Assembly: GCA_013299055.1 (NCBI GenBank)
Contig: JAAFKB010000023.1
Location: forward strand, 1 to 45,745
Reading direction: 5' to 3'
DNA: 45,745 nt
Source of the DNA: Sphaerotilus sp.
GTDB taxonomy: Bacteria; Pseudomonadota; Gammaproteobacteria; Burkholderiales; Burkholderiaceae_C
How positions within the stretch are numbered: the stretch's first letter is position 1; each line of letters starts with the position of its first letter. Made by a program: the position numbers and the translations under genes. This document shows, piece by piece, positions 37,433-45,479 of the stretch. The notes beneath the pieces are model-generated. The model worked only from the letters and a program-made list of their open reading frames with translations, did not search any database and had not been told where the DNA came from.

Positions 37433-39118
37433 TCAGAGCACTTCGGAGGCGAAATCCGCCAGCCGTGATCGCTCGCCACGCGCCAGCGTGATGTGCCCGG
37501 CGTGTGGCCAGCCCTTGAAGCGGTCCACCGCGAACGTCAGGCCGGACGAGCCTTCCGTGAGGTAGGGCGTGTCGATCTGGGCGAGATTGCCCAGGCAGAC
37601 GATCTTGGTGCCGGGGCCTGCGCGGGTGATCAGTGTCTTCATCTGCTTCGGGGTCAGGTTCTGCGCCTCGTCGATGATGACGATCTTGTTCAGGAAGGTG
37701 CGCCCGCGCATGAAGTTCAGGCTCTTGATCTTGATCTTGCTGCGCACGAGGTCGTTGGTCGCGGCCCGACCCCACTCGCCTGCGGCCGTGTCCCCGCGCG
37801 CCAGCACTTCGAGGTTGTCGTCGAGCGCGCCCATCCATGGCCCCATCTTCTCCTCCTCGTTGCCGGGCAGGAAACCGATGTCCTCGCCCACCGGCACCGT
37901 CACGCGGGTGACGATGATCTCGGTGTAGCGCCGCTCGTCCAGCACCTGGCTCAGCGCCGCGGCCAGCGTCATCAGCGTCTTGCCGGTGCCGGCCGTGCCG
38001 GTCAGCGTGATGAAGTCGCAGTCCGGGTCCATCAGCAGGTTGAGCGCGAAGTTCTGCTCGCGGTTGCGCGCTGTCACGCCCCAGACCGCCTGCTTGGCGT
38101 GCGTGTAGTCCTTGAGCGTCTTCAGCACGGCCGACTTGCCCGTGATCTCGGTGACGCGGGCGTACAGCGGCGCGTTGCCGGGGCTTTCCAGGTAGACGAA
38201 CTGGTTGATCATCAGCGACGGCACGAGCGGCCCGCTGATGCGGTAGAAGGTCGAGCCGCCTTGCTGCCAGCTCTCCATCGTCTTGCCGTGGCGTTCCCAG
38301 AAGTCTGCCGGCAGCGCCATCACCCCGGTATAGAGCAGGTCGCCGTCCTCCAGCGTCTTGTCGTTGGTGTAGTCCTCTGCGGGCAGGCCCAGCGCACGCG
38401 CCTTGATCCGCATGTTGATGTCCTTGGACACCAGCACGATCTCGCGCTCGGGTTGCTGCGCCCGCAGGGCCTGCACGACGCCCAGGATCTGGTTGTCCGC
38501 CTTGCCCTGGGGCAGGCCGTCGGGCAGCTTGAACTCGACGAAGGTGGTCTGGAAGAAGAGCTTGCCGCCGGCGTCCTTGTGGCCGGTGCGGGCCAGCGGG
38601 ATGCCGGCGGAAGGGTCGAACTTGGCCGAATCGCCTTGGCTGGCGGCCAGCGCATCGAGTTCGCGGCTGACCTGGCGGACGTTGCGCGAGACCTCGCTCA
38701 TGCCCTTCTTGTGGCCGTCGAGTTCCTCCAGCGTGATCATCGGCAGGTAGATGTCGTGTTCCTCGAAGCGGAAGAGCGACATCGGGTCGTGCATCAGCAC
38801 ATTGGTGTCGAGCACGAAGAGCTTGGCCGGGCCGGTGCGGGCGGTGCGGGTGCGGCTGGCCTTCGGGGTGGGGCGTGGCGTGCTTGCCTTCGCCACGACG
38901 GGCAAGGGCGCAGGTGCGGGCGACGCCACCGGGACCGGTGCGGGTTTGACGACCGGTGGTGCGGCGGCGGGCCGAGACGGCGGCTGCAATTCCAGGGTGA
39001 CAGGCCCGTCAGCGGGCGCCTTCAGCGTGCGCCGGGCGGGCCTGGGGGCGGCCTGGGCGTCGAAGGAGGCGGGATCGAGGATGGTGCCGCGCTTGGCGGG
39101 AGGTTTGGGCAGAGGCAT
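37433..39118 (-). CDS. phoH: PhoH-family PIN-ATPase
   Basis: A 561-residue cytoplasmic protein. After a Pro/Ala-rich N-terminal region (about 1-95), a PIN nuclease-like domain begins at KLFVLDTNVLMHDP with acidic residues in LEELDGHKKG. The PhoH ATPase domain follows with Walker A GTAGTGKT and Walker B IVIIDEAQNLTP. PIN-PhoH proteins are reported to act as RNA helicase/RNases. The ATG at 39118 follows an intergenic region with a promoter, a dyad and a terminator-like hairpin. A clear terminator follows the gene. Confidence 0.92.
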   Translation of the reverse strand: MPLPKPPAKRGTILDPASFDAQAAPRPARRTLKAPADGPVTLELQPPSRPAAAPPVVKPAPVPVASPAPAPLPVVAKASTPRPTPKASRTRTARTGPAKLFVLDTNVLMHDPMSLFRFEEHDIYLPMITLEELDGHKKGMSEVSRNVRQVSRELDALAASQGDSAKFDPSAGIPLARTGHKDAGGKLFFQTTFVEFKLPDGLPQGKADNQILGVVQALRAQQPEREIVLVSKDINMRIKARALGLPAEDYTNDKTLEDGDLLYTGVMALPADFWERHGKTMESWQQGGSTFYRISGPLVPSLMINQFVYLESPGNAPLYARVTEITGKSAVLKTLKDYTHAKQAVWGVTARNREQNFALNLLMDPDCDFITLTGTAGTGKTLMTLAAALSQVLDERRYTEIIVTRVTVPVGEDIGFLPGNEEEKMGPWMGALDDNLEVLARGDTAAGEWGRAATNDLVRSKIKIKSLNFMRGRTFLNKIVIIDEAQNLTPKQMKTLITRAGPGTKIVCLGNLAQIDTPYLTEGSSGLTFAVDRFKGWPHAGHITLARGERSRLADFASEVL

Positions 39119-39135
39119 GAGCTAGGGCGTCACTG

Positions 39136-39172
39136 GAAAAAGAAAAAGCCGCACAGCAGGCTGTACGGCTTC
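39136..39172 (-). terminator. Terminator-like hairpin between bcp and phoH
   Basis: On the minus strand AAGCCGTACAG-CCTG-CTGTGCGGCTT (one G-T pair) is followed by TTTCTTTTT. It can end bcp transcription, but a promoter-like sequence lies between the bcp stop and this hairpin, so it may instead end a short RNA or act in the phoH leader. Confidence 0.8.
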
Positions 39173-39215
39173 TCGTTGGTCGGCGGATGCGGTTCATGTC
39201 TGGAGCGCATGAACC
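39173..39215 (-). ncRNA. Candidate small RNA or phoH leader, 5' part
   Basis: Downstream of a promoter-like pair at 39217-39244 a perfect dyad GGTTCATG-N9-CATGAACC occupies 39191-39215, and the terminator hairpin with U-rich tail ends at about 39136. The whole unit, about 75 nt, has the layout of a two-hairpin small RNA. It could equally be an attenuated leader of phoH or an operator at the transcription start. No known RNA family is recognised. Confidence 0.35.
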
Positions 39216-39216
39216 C

Positions 39217-39244
39217 ATTATGCACAGGCGTGCTGTGCCGCCAA
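39217..39244 (-). promoter_or_regulatory. Promoter-like element upstream of phoH
   Basis: On the minus strand TTGGCG (39239-39244) and CATAAT (39217-39222) are separated by 16 bp, a fair match to a sigma-70 promoter. It begins 6 bp after the bcp stop codon and points toward phoH. Confidence 0.5.
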
Positions 39245-39250
39245 GCCTGC

Positions 39251-39727
39251 TCAGGCGGGGCTCTTCAGCTCCTTGACGGCCTTGAGCACTTCTTCCACAT
39301 GGCCGGCCACCTTGATGCCGCGCCACTCCGCACGCAGCACGCCGGCGGGGTCGATCAGGAAGGTCGAGCGTTCGATGCCCTTGACCTTCTTGCCGTACAT
39401 GATCTTGTTCTTGACCACGCCGAACATGTGGCAGAGCTTCTCTTCGGTGTCGGCGATGAGTTCGAAGGGCAGTTCGAGGTTGTGCTTGAACTTGTCGTGC
39501 GAGGCCATGTTGTCGCGCGACACACCGAACACCACGGCACCTGCGCCCACGAAGTCCTTGTGGTGGTCACGAAACTGCATGGCTTCGGTGGTGCAGCCTG
39601 GCGTGTTGTCCTTCGGGTAGAAATACAGCACCACGGTCTTGCCGAGGAACGCCTGGGGGGTGAATTTCACGCCGCCGGTTGCATTCGCTTCAAGTTCCGG
39701 AAGAGGTTTGTTGAGAGCGGGCGTCAT
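39251..39727 (-). CDS. bcp: Peroxiredoxin, Bcp/PrxQ type
   Basis: A 158-residue cytoplasmic thiol peroxidase. The peroxidatic Cys lies in DNTPGCTTEAMQFRD and the supporting Arg in the C-terminal half (GIERSTFLIDPAG). The resolving Cys five residues later, present in E. coli Bcp, is missing (TEAMQF), so it should work as a one-Cys or atypical enzyme with an external thiol. ATG at 39727; a TATAAT-like -10 element lies about 45 bp upstream. Confidence 0.93.
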   Translation of the reverse strand: MTPALNKPLPELEANATGGVKFTPQAFLGKTVVLYFYPKDNTPGCTTEAMQFRDHHKDFVGAGAVVFGVSRDNMASHDKFKHNLELPFELIADTEEKLCHMFGVVKNKIMYGKKVKGIERSTFLIDPAGVLRAEWRGIKVAGHVEEVLKAVKELKSPA

Positions 39728-39772
39728 GCAATTTCTTTGAGTCTGAGGATCCCTGACGGGGATAAGCCGTCT

Positions 39773-39778
39773 ATTATA
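39773..39778 (-). promoter_or_regulatory. -10 element of bcp
   Basis: The minus strand reads a perfect TATAAT about 45 bp before the bcp ATG. The -35 is unclear: TTGAAG is present but at only 14 bp. Confidence 0.5.
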
Positions 39779-39840
39779 AGTGCATACGATCGCTTCAAGC
39801 CATCCGCTGGATGGTCCTTGATGGCAGTCGTGTGCGTTCG

Positions 39841-40224
39841 TCAGCCGATCAGCAGTGCGGCCACGACCCGCCGGTTCTCGCTGGCCAGCACGTTGTAGGT
39901 GCGGCAGGCCGCCAGCGTGTCCATGCACTCCACGCCGATGCGGGCGTCGATCAGCGTGCGGATCAGCGACGGATGGACGAAACGGATCTTCGTGCCGCTG
40001 CCGAAGATGACAAGTTCGGGCTGGTAGACCATCAGCGCATCGAAATCCTCGCGCCGCAGATCCTCGTGGCGCGTGCAGGCCCAGGCCACGACTTCCCCCT
40101 TGAACGGCACGACCACGCTGCTGCGCCAGTGCTGCAGGCTGGCCTGGTTGTTCACCGAGACCATGTCGGCCGTGGTGGAGAAGATGGCGTTCACGCCATC
40201 GATGCGGTCGGGCTGGAGTTTCAC
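39841..40224 (-). CDS. Mth938-like (DUF498) protein
   Basis: A 127-residue single-domain protein of the Mth938/NDUFAF3 family. QPELVIFGSGTKIRFVHPSL and VECMDTLAACRTYNVLASE are the conserved core. In eukaryotes a relative assists complex I assembly; the bacterial role is unclear. It is divergent from alaA across about 100 bp and usually sits beside it in Burkholderiales (from memory). Confidence 0.88.
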   Translation of the reverse strand: MKLQPDRIDGVNAIFSTTADMVSVNNQASLQHWRSSVVVPFKGEVVAWACTRHEDLRREDFDALMVYQPELVIFGSGTKIRFVHPSLIRTLIDARIGVECMDTLAACRTYNVLASENRRVVAALLIG

Positions 40225-40325
40225 GGCAAGCGGCGGGTGGCACCGGGAGGGTCGGGATGCGGTAAATTCTACCTTTTGCGCCTTTCTTCTCCTTCCGCCA
40301 ACCCTTTTCGAAACGGACCTCTCCC

Positions 40326-41555
40326 GTGCTCAAGACCGTCGCCAAGTCCAGCAAGCTCGCCAACGTGTGCTACGACATCCGTGGCCCGGTGCTGGAGAAG
40401 GCCCGCCAGATGGAGGAGGAGGGCCACAAGATCATCAAGCTCAACATCGGCAATCTGGCCGTGTTCGGGCTGGAGCCGCCGGACGAGATCGTGCAGGACA
40501 TGATCCGCAACATGCCGCATTCGGCCGGCTACACGGATTCGAAGGGCCTGTTCGCGCCGCGCAAGTCGGTCGTTCACTACACGCAGGAAAAGGGCGTCAA
40601 GGGCGTCACCGTCGATGACGTGTACCTCGGCAACGGCGCCTCCGAGCTGATCGCGATGAGCATGAACGCGCTGCTCGACGACGGCGACGAGGTGCTGATT
40701 CCGTCGCCGGACTATCCGCTCTACACGGCGGTCGTCGCGCTGTCGGGGGGCAAGCCGGTGCATTACGTCTGCGACGAGCAATCCGACTGGATGCCTGACC
40801 TCGCCGACATCCGCCGCAAGATCACCCCGCGCACCAAGGCCATCGTCGTCATCAACCCGAACAACCCGACCGGGGCGCTCTACCCGGACGCCGTGCTGCG
40901 CGAGATCGTCGAGGTGGCGCGCGAGCACCAGCTCATCGTCTTCGCCGACGAGATCTACGACAAGACGCTCTACGACGGCCACACCCACACCAGCATCGCC
41001 GCGCTGTCCGACGACGTGCTGACGCTGACCTTCAACGGCCTGAGCAAGAACTACCGTTCGTGCGGCTACCGGGCGGGCTGGATGGTGGTGTCGGGCGACA
41101 AGCGCCACGCCCGCGACTACATCGAGGGGCTGAACATGCTGGCCTCGATGCGGCTGTGCGCGAACACGCCGGGGCAGCTCGCCATCCAGACCGCGCTCGG
41201 CGGCTACCAGAGCATCAAGGATCTGGTCGCACCAGGTGGGCGCCTTTGCCGCCAGCGCGACCTGGCGCACAAGCTGCTGACCGAGATTCCGGGCGTCACC
41301 TGCGTCAAGCCCAAGGCGGCGCTGTACATGTTCCCGAAGCTCGACCCCCGGATGTACCCGATCGCCGACGACCAGCAGTTCGCCTACGAGCTGCTGGCCG
41401 AGGAGAAGGTGCTGATCGTGCAGGGCACCGGCTTCAACTGGGCGACGCCGGACCATTTCCGCCTCGTGTTCCTGCCGAACTCGGACGACCTGACCGACGC
41501 GGTGGGGCGCATTGCCCGCTTCCTGGACGGCTACCGCCGCCGCCACGGCACCTGA
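40326..41555 (+). CDS. alaA: Glutamate-pyruvate aminotransferase
   Basis: A 409-residue PLP enzyme of aminotransferase class I/II. It strongly resembles E. coli AlaA throughout: SSKLANVCYDIRGPVLEKA near the start, INPNNPTGALY, FADEIYDKTLYDG, the PLP Lys in FNGLSKNYRS (about 241), and ASMRLCANTPGQLAIQTALG. It makes alanine from pyruvate and glutamate. The start is GTG at 40326; no strong ribosome site is seen. hom follows after 64 bp, as is common in this order. Confidence 0.93.
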   Translation: MLKTVAKSSKLANVCYDIRGPVLEKARQMEEEGHKIIKLNIGNLAVFGLEPPDEIVQDMIRNMPHSAGYTDSKGLFAPRKSVVHYTQEKGVKGVTVDDVYLGNGASELIAMSMNALLDDGDEVLIPSPDYPLYTAVVALSGGKPVHYVCDEQSDWMPDLADIRRKITPRTKAIVVINPNNPTGALYPDAVLREIVEVAREHQLIVFADEIYDKTLYDGHTHTSIAALSDDVLTLTFNGLSKNYRSCGYRAGWMVVSGDKRHARDYIEGLNMLASMRLCANTPGQLAIQTALGGYQSIKDLVAPGGRLCRQRDLAHKLLTEIPGVTCVKPKAALYMFPKLDPRMYPIADDQQFAYELLAEEKVLIVQGTGFNWATPDHFRLVFLPNSDDLTDAVGRIARFLDGYRRRHGT

Positions 41556-41619
41556 TCGCCCACGGGGCATCGGGGTGCTCGACCCGTTTTTTGACCGTAG
41601 ACAGATAGATTAGATCGCC

Positions 41620-42930
41620 ATGAAACCCATCCAAGTCGGCCTGCTGGGCATCGGTACCGTCGGCAGCGGCACGTTCAACGTGCTGCAGCGCAACCAGGAA
41701 GAGATCCGCCGCCGTGCGGGCCGTGGCATCGAGATCACGATGGTGGCGGACCTCAACGTCGAGCGCGCCCGCGAGATCGTCGGCGACGGCGTGGACGTCG
41801 TGGCCGATGCGCGCCAGGTGATCGCCAATCCTGCGATCGACATCGTCATCGAGCTGATCGGCGGCTACGGCATCGCCCGGGCGCTGGTGCTCGAAGCGAT
41901 CGCCGCCGGCAAGCATGTGGTCACGGCGAACAAGGCACTGCTCGCGGTCCACGGCACGGAAATCTTCGCGGCCGCCCGCGAGAAGGGCGTGATCGTCGCG
42001 TTCGAGGCGGCGGTCGCGGGTGGTATCCCGATCATCAAGGCGCTGCGCGAAGGCCTGACCGCCAACAGCATCCAGTGGGTGGCCGGCATCATCAACGGCA
42101 CGACCAACTTCATCCTGTCCGAGATGCGCGACAAGGGGCTGGACTTCGACGTGGTGCTCAAGGAAGCGCAGCGTCTGGGCTACGCCGAAGCTGATCCGAC
42201 CTTTGACATCGAAGGCGTGGACGCCGCGCACAAGGCCACGCTGATGAGCGCGATCGCGTTTGGTGTGCCGGTGCAGTTCGACAAGGCGCACGTCGAGGGC
42301 ATCACCAGGCTGTCGGCCGTGGACATCCGCTACGCCGAGCAACTGGGCTACCGCATCAAGCTGCTGGGCATCGCCAAGCGACAGGCCGCCGGGATCGAGC
42401 TGCGTGTCCACCCCACGCTGGTGCCGAGCAAGCGCCTGATCGCGAATGTCGAAGGGGCGATGAACGCCGTGATGGTGCAGGGCGACGCCGTGGGCACGAC
42501 GCTGTATTACGGCAAGGGTGCGGGTTCCGAGCCGACCGCCTCCGCCGTGATCGCCGACCTGGTGGACATCACCCGCCTGCACACCGCCGACCCGGACCAC
42601 CGCGTGCCGCACCTGGCCTTCCAGCCGGACGAGCTGCACACGACGCCGATCCTGCCGATCGAGCAGGTGCGCACCGCGTTCTACCTGCGCCTGCGCGTGG
42701 CGGACCAGAAGGGCGTGCTGTCGGCGATCACCTCGATCCTGGCGACCTCCGACATCTCGATCGACGCCGTGCTGCAGCGCGAGTCCAACGACGGCGAGCA
42801 CCAGACCGACGTGATCATCCTGACGCACGAGACGCAGGAAGGCGTGATGCGCGCGGCGCTGGCGCAGATGCAGGCGCTGGAGACGGTGCTGGCGCCGATC
42901 GTGAGTCTGCGCAAGGAAGAGCTGGCGTGA
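41620..42930 (+). CDS. hom: Homoserine dehydrogenase
   Basis: Reduces aspartate semialdehyde to homoserine for threonine and methionine synthesis. The 436-residue protein has the Rossmann loop GLLGIGTVGSGTF, the catalytic-domain motifs TANKALL, GIINGTTNFIL and ADPTFDIEGVDAAHK, and a C-terminal ACT domain (GVLSAITSILATSDISIDAV) for feedback control by threonine. Length is standard. thrC, its usual downstream partner, is not found; a SEFIR-domain gene follows after 147 bp. Confidence 0.96.
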   Translation: MKPIQVGLLGIGTVGSGTFNVLQRNQEEIRRRAGRGIEITMVADLNVERAREIVGDGVDVVADARQVIANPAIDIVIELIGGYGIARALVLEAIAAGKHVVTANKALLAVHGTEIFAAAREKGVIVAFEAAVAGGIPIIKALREGLTANSIQWVAGIINGTTNFILSEMRDKGLDFDVVLKEAQRLGYAEADPTFDIEGVDAAHKATLMSAIAFGVPVQFDKAHVEGITRLSAVDIRYAEQLGYRIKLLGIAKRQAAGIELRVHPTLVPSKRLIANVEGAMNAVMVQGDAVGTTLYYGKGAGSEPTASAVIADLVDITRLHTADPDHRVPHLAFQPDELHTTPILPIEQVRTAFYLRLRVADQKGVLSAITSILATSDISIDAVLQRESNDGEHQTDVIILTHETQEGVMRAALAQMQALETVLAPIVSLRKEELA

Positions 42931-42938
42931 GCTGGCGG
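42919..42938. repeat. Tandem direct repeat at hom stop
   Basis: GAGCTGGCG occurs twice, one base apart, at 42919-42927 and 42929-42937, spanning the hom stop codon. It could mark an insertion junction of the island that follows, or be chance in GC-rich DNA. Confidence 0.3.
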
Positions 42939-43077
42939 CGGGGTTGGGGGCGTGGCTCTCGGCTCCGTGGTGCTTGCTGGCCTGAGTGAGCAGGCGCAGG
43001 CTTCGACGGCGTGAGGCCGTGCTTCACCTGGGGCGCCAACATGAACAAACCCGCATTATCAGCAAGCAGAAGTTCAG

Positions 43078-44502
43078 ATGTCAGCGGACGGGGGAGCGAA
43101 AAAGATCTTCATCAGCCATGCCAGCGATGACCCGGATTGGCCGGAAACGGCGGTTCGGGCATTGGCCACCAAGCTCAGGCAGCGCGGTGCGGACGTGCTG
43201 CTGGATTACTGGCATGAGCGGGATGTGGTCGGTCACAACCTGCCGTTGGCAGAGTGGCGCGACTGGATGCGGCAGTGTCTCGACTCCGCAGACCATGTGC
43301 TGTGTCTTTGCACGCCCAGATACGCGACCTTGGCATGTCGTGACATCGACAAGGAACCTGCTGGCCGAGGTGTCGCGTTCGAGGCATTCGAAATTGAGAA
43401 GCGTCTCTACAAGCAGAAGCAGCACAACAAGAAATGGTGCTGGGTGCTCATGCTCGACGACGCTGACTCGGACCAGGTCGTTCCGTCGTTCATGCAGGAA
43501 CGGTGCCCCGAGTACCACTCACCTTCCAGGGAAAACCTCCTGGTTGGCGACTTGGTCGGCAAGCAGCAGTCCATCGGCGACTTCCACAGCCCCACGGCTC
43601 CGCAGGTCAAGCCCACCGAGGTGAATCCGCTGGAAGTCGATTCGCTTGCTGATCAATGCGAGCTGGTCATCGAACGGCTGAAGGAATCGGAGGCGTTCTG
43701 GACGACCTTGTGCCTCGACAAGTGGAACAGGCGTCGCCCCGCTGCCTTGGCTGACCGTGAAGGCTTCGTGCGGTGGCTGGCGGGTGCTTCCGACAAGGAG
43801 GCAACAGGTGCCATGTTCGCGACCCGACGAGCGTTGAAGGCGTGTGCCGATGGCCGCCCGGAGATTGGACGTGCCGCCGAATTGGCGGCAGTGTCGATCT
43901 ACTGCCTCGCGGTGTGCCGGCTTGTGGATGCCCAGGCGGCAGGAGAGTTCTACCGATTCCCGAAGCGCGCTGGCAACGCTGCCCACCTGTACTGTGCCGT
44001 GCTCGCTACCGTGTTGTGCGGGGGCCGTCTGGAGCTGGTGTCTTCGGAGAACTGCAGGCGCCCCCGCTCGCCGAGCGTGTACGAGATTTCGGTACCCGCT
44101 GCGGCCGACAAGGCAGTACATGTGTTTGAACGTGCGGTCTATGTCGCGTTGTTCCCAGATGACCCGGATGCGCCAGAGGTCGGACTGGACGATGAGGATC
44201 TGGCCGATACAAGGCGGGCCAGGATCGGGCGACGCATCGAGAGCATTCGGCAAGTCGATATGGTCACGCCGTGTCTGGTCGTCCATGTCGATGCCCACTG
44301 CGCGGTTGCTGACAGGTTCTCTCGGAATTTCGACGTTCCCGCGTTTGTCTGCGATCCCGACATTGCGGATGCACTGATTGGCATGACCGCCAAGGAACTG
44401 GTTGCCGACATCGAGGAGATGTGGCGCGACCTCCGCTTCTGCAATCGCCACCCCGCTGACGAGAAGCACCCAGACAACACCCGTACCCCGCAACCAGCAT
44501 GA
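43078..44502 (+). CDS. SEFIR/TIR-like domain protein, putative conflict-system effector
   Basis: A 474-residue protein. Residues 5-165 form a SEFIR (TIR-related) domain: KKIFISHASDDPDW, GADVLLDYWHERDVVGHNL, CLDSADHVLCLCTPRY, RGVAFEAFEIEKRLY and KKWCWVLML follow the usual order. Residues 200-470 are a helical region then an alpha/beta-looking part (VDMVTPCLVVHVDAH, MTAKELVADIEEMWRDL) that I do not recognise. There is no signal peptide, so it is cytoplasmic. Base composition is visibly less GC-rich than in hom or in the ATPase that follows, suggesting a different origin. The stop overlaps the MoxR ATG by 4 bp, so they are co-translated. Toxicity or NAD hydrolysis is plausible but unproven. Confidence 0.75.
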   Translation: MSADGGAKKIFISHASDDPDWPETAVRALATKLRQRGADVLLDYWHERDVVGHNLPLAEWRDWMRQCLDSADHVLCLCTPRYATLACRDIDKEPAGRGVAFEAFEIEKRLYKQKQHNKKWCWVLMLDDADSDQVVPSFMQERCPEYHSPSRENLLVGDLVGKQQSIGDFHSPTAPQVKPTEVNPLEVDSLADQCELVIERLKESEAFWTTLCLDKWNRRRPAALADREGFVRWLAGASDKEATGAMFATRRALKACADGRPEIGRAAELAAVSIYCLAVCRLVDAQAAGEFYRFPKRAGNAAHLYCAVLATVLCGGRLELVSSENCRRPRSPSVYEISVPAAADKAVHVFERAVYVALFPDDPDAPEVGLDDEDLADTRRARIGRRIESIRQVDMVTPCLVVHVDAHCAVADRFSRNFDVPAFVCDPDIADALIGMTAKELVADIEEMWRDLRFCNRHPADEKHPDNTRTPQPA

Positions 44503-45479
44503 CCACCTCGCCCCACGACCACCCCTTCACCCGCCTGCGCGCCGGCACCCGCCAGACCCTCGACCAGGATCTCGACCGCTTCGACCCCGCTGGCCACCTC
44601 TGGCACCAGTCCGAGATCCACGCCCTCACGGTGGCGATGGCCGCTCGGCGTCCGCTGCTGGTGCGGGGCGAGGCGGGGTGTGGGAAGAGCCAGTTGGTGC
44701 GGGCGGCGGCGGCGGTGCTGAAAGGGCGGCTGCATGTGGAGGTGATCCACCCGCGCTTCGAGGCGCTGGACCTGCTGTGGCGCTTCGACGCGGTGCAGCG
44801 GCTGGCGGATGCGCAGGTGCGGGACGACAACGGCCGCAGCCTGCTGGACCCGACCAATGTGCGCTACGTCCGCTATGGCGCACTCGGCAGCGCGATCCGG
44901 GATGCGGAAGGCGGCGATGGCGCGCAGCCGCTCGACGTGGTGCTGATCGACGAGATCGACAAGGCCGACGCCGATCTGCCGAACGCGCTGCTGGAGGTGC
45001 TGGGCAACCGCAGCTTCAAGGCCGATCCGCTCGACCGCGTTCACAAGGTGCCGCCCGAGCGGATGCCGCTGGTGGTCATCACGACCAACGAGGAGCGCGA
45101 ACTGCCGGCGGCCTTCGTGCGCCGCTGTGTCGTGTTGAACCTGAATCCGCCGCGTGAAGAGGCGGCGCTCAAGCGGTGGCTGATGGAGCGTGCGGCGGCG
45201 CATGAACGGCTGAATGTGGTGGACAGCGCCGTGCGGGAAACGGCGGCGCGGCAGGTGCTGGCCGACCGGGTGGCGGCGGACAAGGCCGGGTATCCGAAGG
45301 TCGGGCTGGCCGAGTACATCGACCTGCTGATGGCGCTGGCTGAACTGACCGAGACACTGGAGGGTGAAGCTCGGGCTGAGACGCAGCGCGACTGGCTGGA
45401 GCAGCTCAGTGCCTACGTGCTGGTGAAGAACGCCCGGCAGGACCAGGACCGGTCACCCGTGCCGGCCACGGCAACATGA
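44499..45479 (+). CDS. MoxR-type AAA+ ATPase
   Basis: A 326-residue AAA+ ATPase. Walker A is GEAGCGKSQL (about 57-66), Walker B VVLIDEIDKAD, sensor 1 VITTNEERELP, and the Arg pair in FVRRCVV fits the arginine finger. The inserted segment with ALLEVLGNRSF is MoxR/dynein-like. Such ATPases often work with vWA partners as chaperones, and are also recurrent in predicted conflict systems with TIR-like effectors. Composition is as GC-rich as the chromosome. It overlaps both neighbours by 4 bp (ATGA at each end). Confidence 0.9.
   Translation: MTTSPHDHPFTRLRAGTRQTLDQDLDRFDPAGHLWHQSEIHALTVAMAARRPLLVRGEAGCGKSQLVRAAAAVLKGRLHVEVIHPRFEALDLLWRFDAVQRLADAQVRDDNGRSLLDPTNVRYVRYGALGSAIRDAEGGDGAQPLDVVLIDEIDKADADLPNALLEVLGNRSFKADPLDRVHKVPPERMPLVVITTNEERELPAAFVRRCVVLNLNPPREEAALKRWLMERAAAHERLNVVDSAVRETAARQVLADRVAADKAGYPKVGLAEYIDLLMALAELTETLEGEARAETQRDWLEQLSAYVLVKNARQDQDRSPVPATAT

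Noticed and set aside
41556-41619. Strong promoter before hom
   Set aside because: TTGACC and TAGATT are present but the spacing (9-13 bp) is too short; alaA read-through is as likely.
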